The notes under the pieces were generated by a model. It was given only the letters and a program-made list of their open reading frames with translations, ran no database searches and was not told the DNA's origin. From NCBI RefSeq assembly GCF_018139485.1, contig NZ_JAGSNF010000003.1, positions 186,001-250,000 on the forward strand: a DNA stretch of 64,000 nt. Direction: 5' to 3'. The translations under genes and the position numbers were made by a program. Origin of the DNA: Phycicoccus avicenniae. Lineage in GTDB: Bacteria > Actinomycetota > Actinomycetes > Actinomycetales > Dermatophilaceae. Below are positions 29,419-38,739 of the stretch, piece by piece (position 1 is the first letter of the stretch; each line of letters starts with the position of its first letter).

Positions 29419-30625
29419 TCGTGCCGGCGTCCTCGACCTCCTCGCGGCTGATGCCGAGGAGGAACAGGACGGTGTCGAGGTAGGGCACGTTGACGGAGGT
29501 GTCGGCCTGCTCGCGCACGACGGGCTTGGCGTTGAACGCCACCCCGAGCCCGGCCGCCTGGAGCATGTCGAGGTCGTTGGCCCCGTCCCCGATGGCCACG
29601 GTGCGGGCGAGCGGCAGCCCCTCGAGGTCGGCGAACTCGCGCAGCGCGGCGGCCTTGCCGGGCCGGTCGACGACCTCACCGAGCACGCGCCCGGTGAGGC
29701 GACCGTCCGCCACCTCGAGCCGGTTCGCCCGGACGTGGTCGACGCCGAGGTCGGCCCCGATCGGCTCGACGATCTCGCAGAAGCCGCCGGACACCAGGGC
29801 CACGGTGAAGCCGAGGTCCTTGAGAGTGCGCACGAGGGTCCGTGCGCCGGGCGTGAGCCGCACGGCCTCGCGCACCTCCTCGAGCACCGACACCGGCAGC
29901 CCCTCGAGGGTCGCGACCCGGGCGGCGAGGCTCTCGGCGAAGTCGAGCTCACCGTTCATCGCGCGATCGGTGACGGCGGCGACCTCCTCGAGGGTGCCGG
30001 CGTGCTCGGCGATGAGCTCGATGACCTCGTCCTGGATGAGGGTGGAGTCGACGTCCATGACGACGAGCCGGCCCCCGCGGCGGGCGAGACCCGCCGGGGA
30101 CACGGCGATGTCACAGCCGGCGTCGGCGGAGACGAGGGCGAGGTCGCGGCGCAGCCGGGGGACGTCGGCGCCGGACACGTCGAGCTCGACCGTCGTCACG
30201 GGCCACCGGGAGAGCCGGCGGATGCGGTCGATGTTCGCGCCGTGGCGGGCGACGGCCGCCGACACCGCGGCGACGTGCCGGGTCTCGAGGGGGGAACCCA
30301 TGACGACGACGGCGGCCCGGCCGGTGCGGCGCGAGGCGTTGTCGCCGCGACCCGCGACGAGGATGACCTCCATCCCCAGCGACTCGCCGGCCCTCGTCAG
30401 GCGGTCGGTGAGGACGTTCTCGTCGGGTCCGGGGGAGAGCAGGACCGAGAGCGCGAGGTGGCCCCGCACGACGACCTGCTCGACGTCGAGGACCTCCGCG
30501 CCGACCGTGCTCGCGGCGTCGAAGACGACGCTCGTGACCCCCGGCCGGTCGCGACCGGACAACGACAGCAGGAGGGTCCGGGCGTCGGGGTCGGGCAGGG
30601 GTGGCGGCGCGGCGGAGGTGCTCAC
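29411..30625 (-). CDS. serB: phosphoserine phosphatase SerB
   Basis: Final step of serine synthesis. 404 residues: two N-terminal ACT-like domains (LLLSLSGRDRPGVTSVVFDA and a second repeat) for ligand binding, then a HAD phosphatase domain beginning VVMDVDSTLIQDEVIELIA near residue 188 with the nucleophile Asp, and GDGANDLDMLQAAG. GTG 30625 has TAGCCT 7 bases upstream and no ribosome site. It lies downstream of glgC and an F420 enzyme on the same strand. Confidence 0.95.
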   Translation of the reverse strand: MSTSAAPPPLPDPDARTLLLSLSGRDRPGVTSVVFDAASTVGAEVLDVEQVVVRGHLALSVLLSPGPDENVLTDRLTRAGESLGMEVILVAGRGDNASRRTGRAAVVVMGSPLETRHVAAVSAAVARHGANIDRIRRLSRWPVTTVELDVSGADVPRLRRDLALVSADAGCDIAVSPAGLARRGGRLVVMDVDSTLIQDEVIELIAEHAGTLEEVAAVTDRAMNGELDFAESLAARVATLEGLPVSVLEEVREAVRLTPGARTLVRTLKDLGFTVALVSGGFCEIVEPIGADLGVDHVRANRLEVADGRLTGRVLGEVVDRPGKAAALREFADLEGLPLARTVAIGDGANDLDMLQAAGLGVAFNAKPVVREQADTSVNVPYLDTVLFLLGISREEVEDAGTSA

Positions 30626-30632
30626 GCCAGGC

Positions 30633-30638
30633 AGGCTA
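30633..30638 (-). promoter_or_regulatory. -10 of serB inside the preceding gene's stop codon
   Basis: TAGCCT, 7 bases before GTG 30625; its TAG is the stop codon of the upstream F420 oxidoreductase gene. Confidence 0.5.
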
Positions 30639-31463
30639 GCCGCGCAGCGCGTCCCGCCAGGCGAGCAGGTCACGCACCGGACCGGCGTCGTGGTCCGGCC
30701 CGTTCAGCCCGACCGTGAACAGCCGGGTGCCGACGTCGTACAGCTCCTGGGCGCCCGCCGCGTAGTCCTCGACGTCCTCGGGGAGCCGCCCGGGCTTGGG
30801 CGAGACCCCGGCCGAGCGCTCGATGGCGGAGGGGTCGCGGCCGACCGTCCCGCACCACTCGTCGAGGACGGCGTGCTTGTGGGCGACCGTCGCCGCGTCG
30901 CCGAAGCCGTGCCAGATGTCGGCGTGCTCGGCGACGATCCGCAGCGTCTTCTTCTCGCCGCCGCCGCCGACGAGCACGGGGATCTTGCGCGTCGGTGCCG
31001 GGTTGAGGCTCTCCCAGCGCCGCTCGATGATCGGCAGGTCCCGCGCCAGCGCGTCGAGCCGGCCCCCCGCCGTGCCGAACTCGTAGCCGTACTCGTCGTA
31101 GTCCCGCTCGAACCACCCCGACCCGATCCCGAGGACCAGACGGCCCGGACCGTCCTCGCGCGCGCTGACGTGGTCGACGGTGCGGGCCATGTCGGCGAGC
31201 AGCTGCGGGTTGCGGTAGCTGTTGCACGTGACGAGCGCCCCGATCTCGACGCGCTCGGTCGCCTCGGCCCACGCGCCGAGCATCGTCCAGCACTCGAAGT
31301 GCGCGCCGTCGGGGTCCCCGTAGAGGGGGAAGAAGTGGTCCCAGTTGAAGAGGACGTCGACGCCCATCTCCTCGAGGCGCGCGCACGTCCGACGGATCTG
31401 CGCGTAGGTCGCGTGCTGGGGCTGGATCTGGACGCCGATCCGGGCCGAGCCCGTAGCGCTCAC
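30636..31463 (-). CDS. LLM-class F420-dependent oxidoreductase (Rv1855c-like)
   Basis: 275-residue luciferase-like TIM-barrel protein. [36 protein letters not shown] and [20 protein letters not shown] resemble the Rv1855c group of F420-dependent enzymes. The substrate is unknown. GTG 31463 overlaps the glgC stop as GTGA and has AGGAGG upstream, so it is cotranscribed with glgC, an odd partner for glycogen synthesis. Confidence 0.85.
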   Translation of the reverse strand: MSATGSARIGVQIQPQHATYAQIRRTCARLEEMGVDVLFNWDHFFPLYGDPDGAHFECWTMLGAWAEATERVEIGALVTCNSYRNPQLLADMARTVDHVSAREDGPGRLVLGIGSGWFERDYDEYGYEFGTAGGRLDALARDLPIIERRWESLNPAPTRKIPVLVGGGGEKKTLRIVAEHADIWHGFGDAATVAHKHAVLDEWCGTVGRDPSAIERSAGVSPKPGRLPEDVEDYAAGAQELYDVGTRLFTVGLNGPDHDAGPVRDLLAWRDALRG

Positions 31464-32713
31464 GGACCCACCTCCTGGCCCTTGCCGACGATCGTGATGC
31501 CCGACTCGGTGACCGAGAAGCCGCGGGCCAGGTCGTGCTCGCGGTCGACGCCGATCGAGGCGCCCTCGGGGACGACGACGTTCTTGTCGATGATCGCCTT
31601 CTCGATCCGGCAGTTCCGCCCGATCTGCACCCCGTCGAGGATGACGCTGTCCTCGATCTCGGTGTAGCTGTGGACGTGGACGTCGGGGGAGACGACCGAC
31701 CCGTTGACCCGGGCCCCGGAGATGACGACACCGGGGGAGACGGCGGAGTTCAGCGCCTCCCCGAACCGGCCGTGCGCGCCGTGGACGAACTTCGCCGGCG
31801 GGTAGTAGCCGTACGTCGTGTAGAGCGGCCAGTCGTAGTTGTAGAGGTTGAAGACCGGATGGATCGACACGAGGTCCATGTGGGCGTCGTAGTAGCTGTC
31901 GATCGTCCCGACGTCGCGCCAGTAGCCCATGTCGCGCTCGGTCCCGCCGGGCACGACGTTGTTCTTGAAGTCGTACGCGTAGGCGGCGTCCTGCTCGACG
32001 AGGGCGGGGACGATGTCGCCGCCCATGTCGTGCTTGCTGCCCTCGCGGGTGGAGTCGGCGGTCACCGCGTCGACGAGCGCGTCGGCGCTGAAGACGTAGT
32101 TGCCCATGCTCGCGAGGATCTCGTCGGGGGAGTCCGGCAGGCCGTCGGGGTCGGTCGGCTTCTCGAGGAAGGCACGGATCTTGCGGGGGTCGTCCGGCTG
32201 GACGTCGATGACGCCGAACTGGTCGGAGGTGTCCTTGGGCTGGCGGATCGCGGCGACCGTCACACCGGCGCCGGTCTCGATGTGCTGGTCGACCATCTGG
32301 GAGAAGTCCATCCGGTACACGTGGTCGGCCCCGACGACGACGATGATGTCCGGCCGCTCGTCGACGATCGTGTTCATGCTCTGGAAGATCGCGTCGGCGC
32401 TGCCGAGGTACCAGCTCTTGCCCATGCGCTGCTGCGCCGGGATGGGGGCGACGTAGTTGCCGAGCATGTTGCTCATCCGCCACGTCGTCGTCACGTGCCG
32501 GTCGAGGCTGTGCGACTTGTACTGGGTGAGCACGACGACCTTGAGGTAGCCGGAGTTCACGACGTTGGAGAGGGCGAAGTCGACGAGCCGGTAGATGCCG
32601 CCGAACGGGACGGCGGGCTTGGCCCGGTCGCGGGTGAGCGGCATGAGCCGCTTCCCCTCCCCACCTGCGAGGACGATGGCCAGGACCTTGGGACCTCCGC
32701 TGCGGTACGCCAT
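31460..32713 (-). CDS. glgC: glucose-1-phosphate adenylyltransferase
   Basis: Makes ADP-glucose for glycogen or maltose-1-phosphate synthesis. 417 residues with [20 protein letters not shown] at the nucleotide site, [17 protein letters not shown], and [19 protein letters not shown]; the C-terminus is a left-handed beta-helix. ATG 32713 is preceded by TAGGTT 6 bases upstream with no ribosome site. It is divergent from glgA with 62 bases between starts. Confidence 0.96.
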   Translation of the reverse strand: MAYRSGGPKVLAIVLAGGEGKRLMPLTRDRAKPAVPFGGIYRLVDFALSNVVNSGYLKVVVLTQYKSHSLDRHVTTTWRMSNMLGNYVAPIPAQQRMGKSWYLGSADAIFQSMNTIVDERPDIIVVVGADHVYRMDFSQMVDQHIETGAGVTVAAIRQPKDTSDQFGVIDVQPDDPRKIRAFLEKPTDPDGLPDSPDEILASMGNYVFSADALVDAVTADSTREGSKHDMGGDIVPALVEQDAAYAYDFKNNVVPGGTERDMGYWRDVGTIDSYYDAHMDLVSIHPVFNLYNYDWPLYTTYGYYPPAKFVHGAHGRFGEALNSAVSPGVVISGARVNGSVVSPDVHVHSYTEIEDSVILDGVQIGRNCRIEKAIIDKNVVVPEGASIGVDREHDLARGFSVTESGITIVGKGQEVGP

Positions 32714-32719
32714 GGCACC

Positions 32720-32725
32720 AACCTA
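32720..32725 (-). promoter_or_regulatory. -10 of glgC
   Basis: TAGGTT, 6 bases before ATG 32713. Confidence 0.55.
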
Positions 32726-32762
32726 TGGGGTTCCGGCGCTCGCCGGGAGGCCCGGACACCAC

Positions 32763-32768
32763 TACGGT
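32763..32768 (+). promoter_or_regulatory. -10 of glgA
   Basis: TACGGT, 7 bases before GTG 32776; 37 bases separate it from the divergent glgC -10. Confidence 0.55.
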
Positions 32769-32775
32769 GAAATCC

Positions 32776-33969
32776 GTGCGTATCGACATCCTCACCAAGG
32801 AGTACCCGCCCGCCATCTACGGAGGGGCCGGGGTGCACGTCGCCGAGCTCGTCCGGGCGCTGCGCGGCCGGTCCGACACCGACGTGCGGGTGCACGCGTT
32901 CGGTGACCCACGGGACGAGGAGGGCACGACGAGCCATCCCGACCTCCCGGCGCTCGAGGGCACGAACGCCGCGCTCGGGACGCTCGGGGTCGACCTCACG
33001 ATGGCGGCGGAGTGCGCCGGCGCCGACCTCGTCCACTCGCACACCTGGTACGCCAACTTCGCCGGCCACGTCGCGGGCATCCTCGAGGGCGTGCCGCACG
33101 TGCTGTCCGCGCACAGCCTCGAGCCGATGCGGCCGTGGAAGGCCGAGCAGCTCGGCGGCGGCTACCGGCTCTCGTCGTGGGTGGAGCGCACCGCCTACGA
33201 GGGCGCGGCCGCGATCGTCGCCGTGAGCGCCGGCATGCGCGAGGACATCCTGCGTTCCTACCCGCAGGTCGACCCGGCCAAGGTCCAGGTCGTCCACAAC
33301 GGCATCGACTCCGAGCTCTGGCGGCGCCACGACGACCCCGACACCGTCCGGTCGCTCGGCATCGACCCCGACCGCCCGGCCGTCGTCTTCGTCGGCCGGA
33401 TCACCCGGCAGAAGGGCCTGCCGTACCTCCTGCGCGCCGCGGCCGAGCTGCCGCCGGAGGTCCAGCTCGTCCTCCTCGCCGGCGCCCCGGACACCCCCGA
33501 GATCAAGGCCGAGGTCGAGGGCCTCGTCGACGGGCTGCGCTCGGAGCGCGACGGCGTGGTGTGGATCTCCGACATGCTGCCGCGGGAGAAGGTGACCGCG
33601 GTGCTCAGCGCCTCGACGGTGTTCGTCTGCCCGTCGGTGTACGAGCCGCTCGGCATCGTCAACCTCGAGGCGATGGCCTGCGAGCTGCCCGTCGTCGCGA
33701 CCGCCACCGGGGGCATCCCCGAGGTCGTCGTCGACGGGGGGACCGGCTGGCTCGTGCCCATCGAGCGGGTGACCGACGGCACGGGCATCCCGGTCGACGA
33801 GGACCGCTTCGTCGCCGACCTCGCCGCCGCCCTCACCGACGCGGTGTCCAACCTGGACCGGGCGGCCCGCTTCGGCCGCGCGGGACGCGAGCGGGCCGTC
33901 GAGCAGTTCTCGTGGGGAACGATCGCCGACCGCACGATGGAGGTCTACCGCGGGGTGCTGGGCGGGTGA
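32776..33969 (+). CDS. glgA: GT4-family glycogen synthase (GlgA/GlgM type)
   Basis: Uses ADP-glucose from glgC. 397 residues with the N-terminal [46 protein letters not shown] and the donor-site [20 protein letters not shown]. This is a GT4 enzyme of the actinobacterial GlgA group, shorter than GT5 GlgA. In mycobacteria the homologue makes maltose-1-phosphate (GlgM), so product identity is open. GTG 32776 has no ribosome site. Confidence 0.92.
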   Translation: MRIDILTKEYPPAIYGGAGVHVAELVRALRGRSDTDVRVHAFGDPRDEEGTTSHPDLPALEGTNAALGTLGVDLTMAAECAGADLVHSHTWYANFAGHVAGILEGVPHVLSAHSLEPMRPWKAEQLGGGYRLSSWVERTAYEGAAAIVAVSAGMREDILRSYPQVDPAKVQVVHNGIDSELWRRHDDPDTVRSLGIDPDRPAVVFVGRITRQKGLPYLLRAAAELPPEVQLVLLAGAPDTPEIKAEVEGLVDGLRSERDGVVWISDMLPREKVTAVLSASTVFVCPSVYEPLGIVNLEAMACELPVVATATGGIPEVVVDGGTGWLVPIERVTDGTGIPVDEDRFVADLAAALTDAVSNLDRAARFGRAGRERAVEQFSWGTIADRTMEVYRGVLGG

Positions 33970-33976
33970 GCCCCCG

Positions 33977-34462
33977 ATGAGCGACACCCGGCACGACCCG
34001 GTGCTCGGCAGCGGAGCGGAGCCGTCCGAGCGACCGCTGGGGCGGCTCGTCGTCGTCGCCGACAACCGGATCGCGGCCGCCCTCGCGGACATCGCCACGG
34101 CGACCGGGTGGGACGTCGTGCGGCTTCCCGCCGTCCCCACGGCCGAGGAGGCGGGCGACCTCGGGCACGTCGACGCCCTCGTCCTGTGCGACCACGACGC
34201 CGAGGGCGCGGGTGACCTGCTGCGCGGGGCCCTCCGTGCGGGTGTCGGCCACGTCGCGATGATGGCGAGCCGGTCCCGCTCGGCCGGGCTCCTGGCGGAC
34301 CTGCGCGACGAGGGGTTCGGCGAGGACGACCTGCGCCGGCTCCACGTGCCGGCCGGGCTGCGGATCGGCGGCCGGTCGGCGGGGGAGATCGCCCTGTCCG
34401 TCATGGCCGAGGTCGTCGCCGGCCGCCACGGGGCGGGCGGCGGTCCGATGCGCGAGCACTGA
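33977..34462 (+). CDS. XdhC C-terminal-domain protein
   Basis: 161 residues corresponding only to the Rossmann-like C-terminal half of XdhC/CoxF family proteins: GHVAMMASRSRSAGLLADLR, DEGFGEDDLRRLHVPAGL and RIGGRSAGEIALSVMAEVVA. The N-terminal XdhC domain that binds molybdenum cofactor is missing, and no xanthine dehydrogenase or CO dehydrogenase gene is nearby. It starts 7 bases after glgA. The role is unknown. Confidence 0.78.
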   Translation: MSDTRHDPVLGSGAEPSERPLGRLVVVADNRIAAALADIATATGWDVVRLPAVPTAEEAGDLGHVDALVLCDHDAEGAGDLLRGALRAGVGHVAMMASRSRSAGLLADLRDEGFGEDDLRRLHVPAGLRIGGRSAGEIALSVMAEVVAGRHGAGGGPMREH

Positions 34463-34510
34463 CGGGTCGTACGCTGCGCGTGCCGCCGTCGCGCCCGCCC
34501 CCACGTCACC

Positions 34511-34516
34511 TAGGGT
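34511..34516 (+). promoter_or_regulatory. -10 of the orphan ABC ATPase gene
   Basis: TAGGGT, 6 bases before ATG 34523. Confidence 0.5.
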
Positions 34517-34522
34517 TGGGGC

Positions 34523-35305
34523 ATGAGCGACGTCGTGGCCCTGGCTGGCGTCGGTGTCGTGCGCGGGGACACGACGATCCTCGACGACGTGACGTGGGAG
34601 GTCGAGGAGGGCCAGCGTTGGGTCGTCCTCGGCCCCAACGGCGCCGGCAAGACGACCCTGCTGCAGCTCGCCGCCGCCCGGATCCACCCGACCCGCGGCG
34701 TGGCCGGTGTCCTCGGCGAGGTGCTCGGGGCCGTCGACGTCTTCGAGCTGCGTCCCCGGATCGGGCTCTCCAGCGCCTCCCTCGCCGACCGCATCCCGCC
34801 GCACGAGCGCGTCCGGGACGTCGTCGTCACCGCCTCGTACGGCGTCGTCGGGCGCTGGCGCGAGAGCTACGACGGCATGGACGAGCGACGCGCCCTCGAG
34901 CTGCTCGAGGCCCTCGGTGCGGCGCATCTCGCCGACCGCCGCTACGGCACCCTGTCCGAGGGGGAGCGCAAGCGGGTGCAGATCTCCCGGGCGCTGATGA
35001 CCGACCCCGAGCTCATGCTCCTCGACGAGCCCGCCGCGGGGCTGGACCTTGGTGGTCGTGAGGACCTCGTCCGGCGCCTCGGCCTCCTCGCCGCCGACCT
35101 CGCGGCGCCGGCCTTGGTGCTCGTGACCCATCACGTCGAGGAGATCCCGCCGCACTTCACCGACGTGCTGCTGCTCCGGGGCGGCCGGGTGGTTGCCCAG
35201 GGCCCCATCGAGATCACGCTGACCCGTGAGAACCTCGAGGCGACCTTCGGGATGCCACTCGAGCTCGAGGTGCGCGGCGAACGGTTCGCGGCTCGGGCAC
35301 GATAG
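34523..35305 (+). CDS. orphan ABC transporter ATP-binding protein
   Basis: 260 residues with Walker A GPNGAGKTT, a signature read as LSEGERKRVQISRAL (SEG replaces SGG) and Walker B LMLLDEPAAGLD. HVEEIPPHFTDVLLLRGG places it with the ModF/YlmA-like ATPases that often lack a permease partner. No permease is adjacent. ATG 34523 is probably leaderless. Confidence 0.87.
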   Translation: MSDVVALAGVGVVRGDTTILDDVTWEVEEGQRWVVLGPNGAGKTTLLQLAAARIHPTRGVAGVLGEVLGAVDVFELRPRIGLSSASLADRIPPHERVRDVVVTASYGVVGRWRESYDGMDERRALELLEALGAAHLADRRYGTLSEGERKRVQISRALMTDPELMLLDEPAAGLDLGGREDLVRRLGLLAADLAAPALVLVTHHVEEIPPHFTDVLLLRGGRVVAQGPIEITLTRENLEATFGMPLELEVRGERFAARAR

Positions 35306-35312
35306 GGGCCCG

Positions 35313-35331
35313 GGTCGCGGGAACCGCGACC
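35313..35331. terminator. hairpin after the orphan ABC ATPase gene
   Basis: GGTCGCGG-gaa-CCGCGACC, an 8-bp stem with 3-base loop, 8 bases past the stop. No T-tract. Confidence 0.4.
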
Positions 35332-35377
35332 GCGGTCGGCACGTCCGACCACCGAACGCCCGAGGAAGGGGAGAGCG

Positions 35378-35860
35378 ATGGAGTGGCTGGCCGAGAACGC
35401 CTGGCTCGGATGGCTGGGGGTCGCGCTCGTCCTCGGGGCCATCGAGACCGCCACCGTCGACTTCGCGTTCGCGATGCTCGCCGGCGGAGCGGTCGCCGGA
35501 GGGGTCGCGGCGCTCCTCGGGTTCCCCTTCTTCTTCCAGATGGTCGTCGCCATCGTCGCGGCGATGGGCCTGCTCTTCCTGCTGCGCCCGGTCCTGAAGC
35601 GACGGTTCACCGACGACGCGACCGACCACCGGATCGGCGCCTCGGCGCTCGTCGGACGCACCGCCTGGGTGCTGCAGACCGTCACCGAGACCGACGGACG
35701 CGTCAAGCTCGGCGGCGAGACCTGGTCGGCCCGGCTTCCCGACGACGGCGAGCCCGTCGGCCCCGGGGACGAGGTCCGCGTCGTCGCCATCCACGGCGCG
35801 ACCGCGATCGTCGTCCCCAAGCCCGCCCGGTCCCCCGAGCCCCCCACGACCACCCCCTGA
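35378..35860 (+). CDS. NfeD-like membrane protein
   Basis: 160 residues: two or three helices (about 10-75) then an OB-fold domain (ALVGRTAWVLQTVTETDGRV, LGGETWSARLPD, GDEVRVVAIHGATAIV). It is the short NfeD form without the serine protease domain. NfeD proteins partner with SPFH proteins in membrane microdomains, and the SPFH gene is next. ATG 35378 has GAGGAAGGGG upstream. Confidence 0.9.
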   Translation: MEWLAENAWLGWLGVALVLGAIETATVDFAFAMLAGGAVAGGVAALLGFPFFFQMVVAIVAAMGLLFLLRPVLKRRFTDDATDHRIGASALVGRTAWVLQTVTETDGRVKLGGETWSARLPDDGEPVGPGDEVRVVAIHGATAIVVPKPARSPEPPTTTP

Positions 35861-35890
35861 CACCCGCCGGCCACCCACGAAAGGCCCACC

Positions 35891-37102
35891 ATGGACGGAA
35901 TCGGTCCCCTCATCGTCATCGTGCTGCTCGCGATCTTCGCGGTCATCGTCCTCATGCGGACGATCCGGATCGTGCCGCAGCAGACGGCGCTCATCATCGA
36001 ACGGCTCGGCCGCTACTCACGCACGCTCGAGGGAGGCATCCACTTCCTCGTCCCGTTCGTCGACATCGTCCGGGCCAACATCGACCTGCGTGAGCAGGTC
36101 GTCTCCTTCCCGCCGCAGCCGGTCATCACGAGCGACAACCTCGTCGTGTCCATCGACACGGTCATCTACTACCAGGTCATCGACTCCAAGTCGGCGGTCT
36201 ACGAGATCGCGAACTTCATCGCCGGCATCGAGCAGCTGACCGTCACGACGCTGCGCAACGTCATCGGCTCGCTCGACCTCGAGCAGACGCTGACCAGCCG
36301 CGACCAGATCAACGGCCAGCTGCGCGGCGTGCTCGACGACGCCACCGGCAAGTGGGGCATCCGCGTCAACCGCGTCGAGCTCAAGGCCATCGACCCGCCC
36401 GCCTCGGTGCAGGAGTCGATGGAGAAGCAGATGAAGGCCGAGCGGGACCGTCGTGCGGCGATCCTCAACGCCGAGGGCATCAAGGCGAGCCAGATCCTCA
36501 CGGCCGAGGGCGAGAAGCAGTCCTCGATCCTGCGGGCCGAGGGCTCGGCGCAGTCCCGGATCCTCGAGGCCCAGGGCCAGGCCCGCGCCATCCAGCAGGT
36601 GTTCGACGCCATCCACCGCGGCAAGCCCACCCAGAAGCTGCTGGCCTACCAGTACCTCCAGGTGCTGCCGCAGATCGCCCGAGGCGACTCCAACAAGATG
36701 TGGATCGTCCCCAGCGAGCTCACCGACGCCCTCCGCGGGATCGGGGGAGCGCTCGGCAACCAGCAGGCCCCGTCCGGCGACGGCGACGACGACGGCTGGG
36801 TCGAGCCGGAGGAGTCGATGTCCAACGCCTTCGAGGACACCGTCCTCGAGGACCCGTCGGAGGCGCTCGCCGCCGCCCGCGGGCAGGCGGCGCAGTCCAG
36901 CAAGGAGGCCGAGACGCACGCGACGCCGACCTCGCGGGTCCAGCCGCCGGTCCGTCCCGGCGCCGACGCGGTGCCGCCGCGGCAGACCCCGCCCTCGGCC
37001 GCGCCGCAGGACCCGGAGCCGCAGCCGCCGACCCCTCCGGCCGCGCCGGACACCCCTCCGGCCGCGCCGGAGCCGCCGCAGGAGCCGCCGACCAGGCCCT
37101 GA
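35891..37102 (+). CDS. SPFH/Band 7 (stomatin-like) protein
   Basis: 403 residues: one N-terminal helix, an SPFH domain (IVPQQTALIIERLGRYSRTL, DNLVVSIDTVIYYQV, VNRVELKAIDPP), a coiled coil rich in Ala/Glu with AEGEKQSSILRAEGSAQSRI, then about 120 residues of acidic and finally proline-rich tail. It forms a pair with NfeD 30 bases upstream. The Pro/Ala tail (TPPAAP repeated) is longer than in most homologues. Confidence 0.92.
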   Translation: MDGIGPLIVIVLLAIFAVIVLMRTIRIVPQQTALIIERLGRYSRTLEGGIHFLVPFVDIVRANIDLREQVVSFPPQPVITSDNLVVSIDTVIYYQVIDSKSAVYEIANFIAGIEQLTVTTLRNVIGSLDLEQTLTSRDQINGQLRGVLDDATGKWGIRVNRVELKAIDPPASVQESMEKQMKAERDRRAAILNAEGIKASQILTAEGEKQSSILRAEGSAQSRILEAQGQARAIQQVFDAIHRGKPTQKLLAYQYLQVLPQIARGDSNKMWIVPSELTDALRGIGGALGNQQAPSGDGDDDGWVEPEESMSNAFEDTVLEDPSEALAAARGQAAQSSKEAETHATPTSRVQPPVRPGADAVPPRQTPPSAAPQDPEPQPPTPPAAPDTPPAAPEPPQEPPTRP

Positions 37103-37111
37103 CCTGCCGTC

Positions 37112-37151
37112 CGGACACCCCGTCGCCCGCACTAAGGTGACGGGGTGTCCG
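37112..37151. promoter_or_regulatory. 13-bp inverted repeat over the TSUP promoter and start codon
   Basis: CGGACACCCCGTC (37112-37124) and its exact complement (37139-37151) flank 14 bases holding the -10 TAAGGT. The right arm covers the GTG start. It could be an operator, or in read-through RNA a hairpin that hides the start. Confidence 0.55.
37133..37138 (+). promoter_or_regulatory. -10 of the TSUP gene
   Basis: TAAGGT, 6 bases before GTG 37145, in the loop of the 13-bp inverted repeat. Confidence 0.5.
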
Positions 37152-37918
37152 TCGGTGAAGCCCTCCTCGTCGTGCTCGCGGGGATGGGGGCCGGGACGAT
37201 CAACACGATCGTCGGCTCGGGCACCCTCATCACCTTCCCGACGCTGCTCCTGCTCGGGATGCCGCCGGTCGCGGCCAACGTGACGAACAACCTCGGCCTC
37301 GTGCCGGGCAGCCTCGCCGGGAGCATCGGCTACCGCAAGGAGCTCGTCGGCGCCCGGCGCGACCTCGCCCGGCTCGTCCCGATGTCCCTCGTCGGCGGGC
37401 TCGTCGGCGCCCTCCTGCTCCTCGTCCTCGACCCCGACGTCTTCCGCGCCGTCGTGCCGGTCCTCATCCTCCTCGGCGTCGTCCTCGTCGTCGTCGGTCC
37501 GCGGATCAACCGGTGGGCGGCCGCCCGCCGGGACGGCGACGGGACCGCGGCCTCCCGGCACACGCTCGCGATGCAGGCGGGCGTCCTCGGCACCGGCGTC
37601 TACGGCGGGTACTTCGGCGCCGCCCAGGGCGTCCTCCTCATGGGGGTCATGGGGGCGCTGAGCAGCGAACCGGTGCAGCGGCTCAACGGCTACAAGAACG
37701 TGCTCGCGACCGTCGTCAACGCCGTCGCCGCCGTCGTCTTCCTCGTCGTCGCCCGTGACCTCGTCGACTGGTGGGTCGTCCTGCTCGTCGCGGTGGGCTC
37801 GACGCTCGGCGGGGTGCTCGGGGCGACCGTCGGTCGCCGGTTGCCGCCGCTCGTCCTGCGCGGGGTCATCGTCGTCATCGGTCTCGTCGCCGTCGTCAAC
37901 CTCCTCGTGCTCTCGTGA
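37145..37918 (+). CDS. TSUP family transporter (TauE/SafE)
   Basis: 257-residue membrane protein with eight helices in two repeats: VVLAGMGAGTINTIVGSGTL near the start and TGVYGGYFGAAQGVLL in the second half, as in TauE/SafE anion exporters (sulfite, sulfoacetate or related). The substrate is unknown. The next gene, an RNA methyltransferase, overlaps its stop as GTGA. Confidence 0.9.
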   Translation: MSVGEALLVVLAGMGAGTINTIVGSGTLITFPTLLLLGMPPVAANVTNNLGLVPGSLAGSIGYRKELVGARRDLARLVPMSLVGGLVGALLLLVLDPDVFRAVVPVLILLGVVLVVVGPRINRWAAARRDGDGTAASRHTLAMQAGVLGTGVYGGYFGAAQGVLLMGVMGALSSEPVQRLNGYKNVLATVVNAVAAVVFLVVARDLVDWWVVLLVAVGSTLGGVLGATVGRRLPPLVLRGVIVVIGLVAVVNLLVLS

Positions 37919-38739
37919 GCGTCGTGCGCGTCGAGGACGCCGCCGACCCCCGCCTCGAGGACTACGTCTCGCTCACCGACGTCGCGCTGCGGCGCCGGCT
38001 GGAGCCCGAGGGCGGGCTGTACGTCGCCGAGTCCGAGAAGGTGATCCGGCGGGCCCTGCGCGCCGGCCACCGGCCCCGGTCCTACCTCATGGCGCAGCGG
38101 TGGCTCACCGACCTCGGCGACCTCGTCGCCGACGCCGAGCGCGACGGGGTTCCGGTGTACGTCGGGGAGCACGACGTCATCGAGCGGCTCACCGGCTTCC
38201 ACCTCCACCGTGGGGCGCTGGCCTCGATGCACCGGCCGGCGCTCCTCCCGCTCGCCGAGGTGCTCCGGGACGCCCGGCGCGTCCTCGTCCTCGAGGACGT
38301 CGTCGACCACACGAACGTCGGTGCCGTCTTCCGGTCGGCCGCGGCGCTCGGGATGGACGCCGTGCTCGTCACCCCGCGGTGCGCCGACCCGCTGTACCGG
38401 CGGGCCGTGCGGGTGTCGATGGGGACGGTGTTCCAGGTCCCGTGGACGCGCGTCGACCCGTGGCCCGGCGGGGTCGAGCAGCTGCGTGCCCTCGGCTTCC
38501 ACGTCGCGGCGCTCGCCCTGGCCGAGGACGCCGTCGGGCTCGACGCGCTCGCGGCCGACCCACCGGAGCGGCTCGCGCTCGTCCTGGGCACCGAGGGGGA
38601 CGGGCTGTCGCGGCGGACCGTGACGGCCGCCGACAGCGTCGTGACGATCCCGATGGCCGGAGGGGTGGACTCGCTCAACGTCGCCGCCGCCGGGGCCGTC
38701 GCCGCCTGGGCGCTGCGGAAACCTCCGCGCGTGGACTAG
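37915..38739 (+). CDS. SpoU/TrmH family RNA 2'-O-methyltransferase
   Basis: 274 residues: an N-terminal substrate-binding domain (RRLEPEGGLYVAESEKVIRR), then the SPOUT domain with LVLEDVVDHTNVGAVFRSAA, LVLGTEGDGLS and the C-terminal knot VTIPMAGGVDSLNVAAAGAV. It probably methylates rRNA or tRNA; the site is unknown. Its stop TAG overlaps the stop of the convergent DUF3037 gene in the sequence CTAG. Confidence 0.93.
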   Translation: MSVVRVEDAADPRLEDYVSLTDVALRRRLEPEGGLYVAESEKVIRRALRAGHRPRSYLMAQRWLTDLGDLVADAERDGVPVYVGEHDVIERLTGFHLHRGALASMHRPALLPLAEVLRDARRVLVLEDVVDHTNVGAVFRSAAALGMDAVLVTPRCADPLYRRAVRVSMGTVFQVPWTRVDPWPGGVEQLRALGFHVAALALAEDAVGLDALAADPPERLALVLGTEGDGLSRRTVTAADSVVTIPMAGGVDSLNVAAAGAVAAWALRKPPRVD

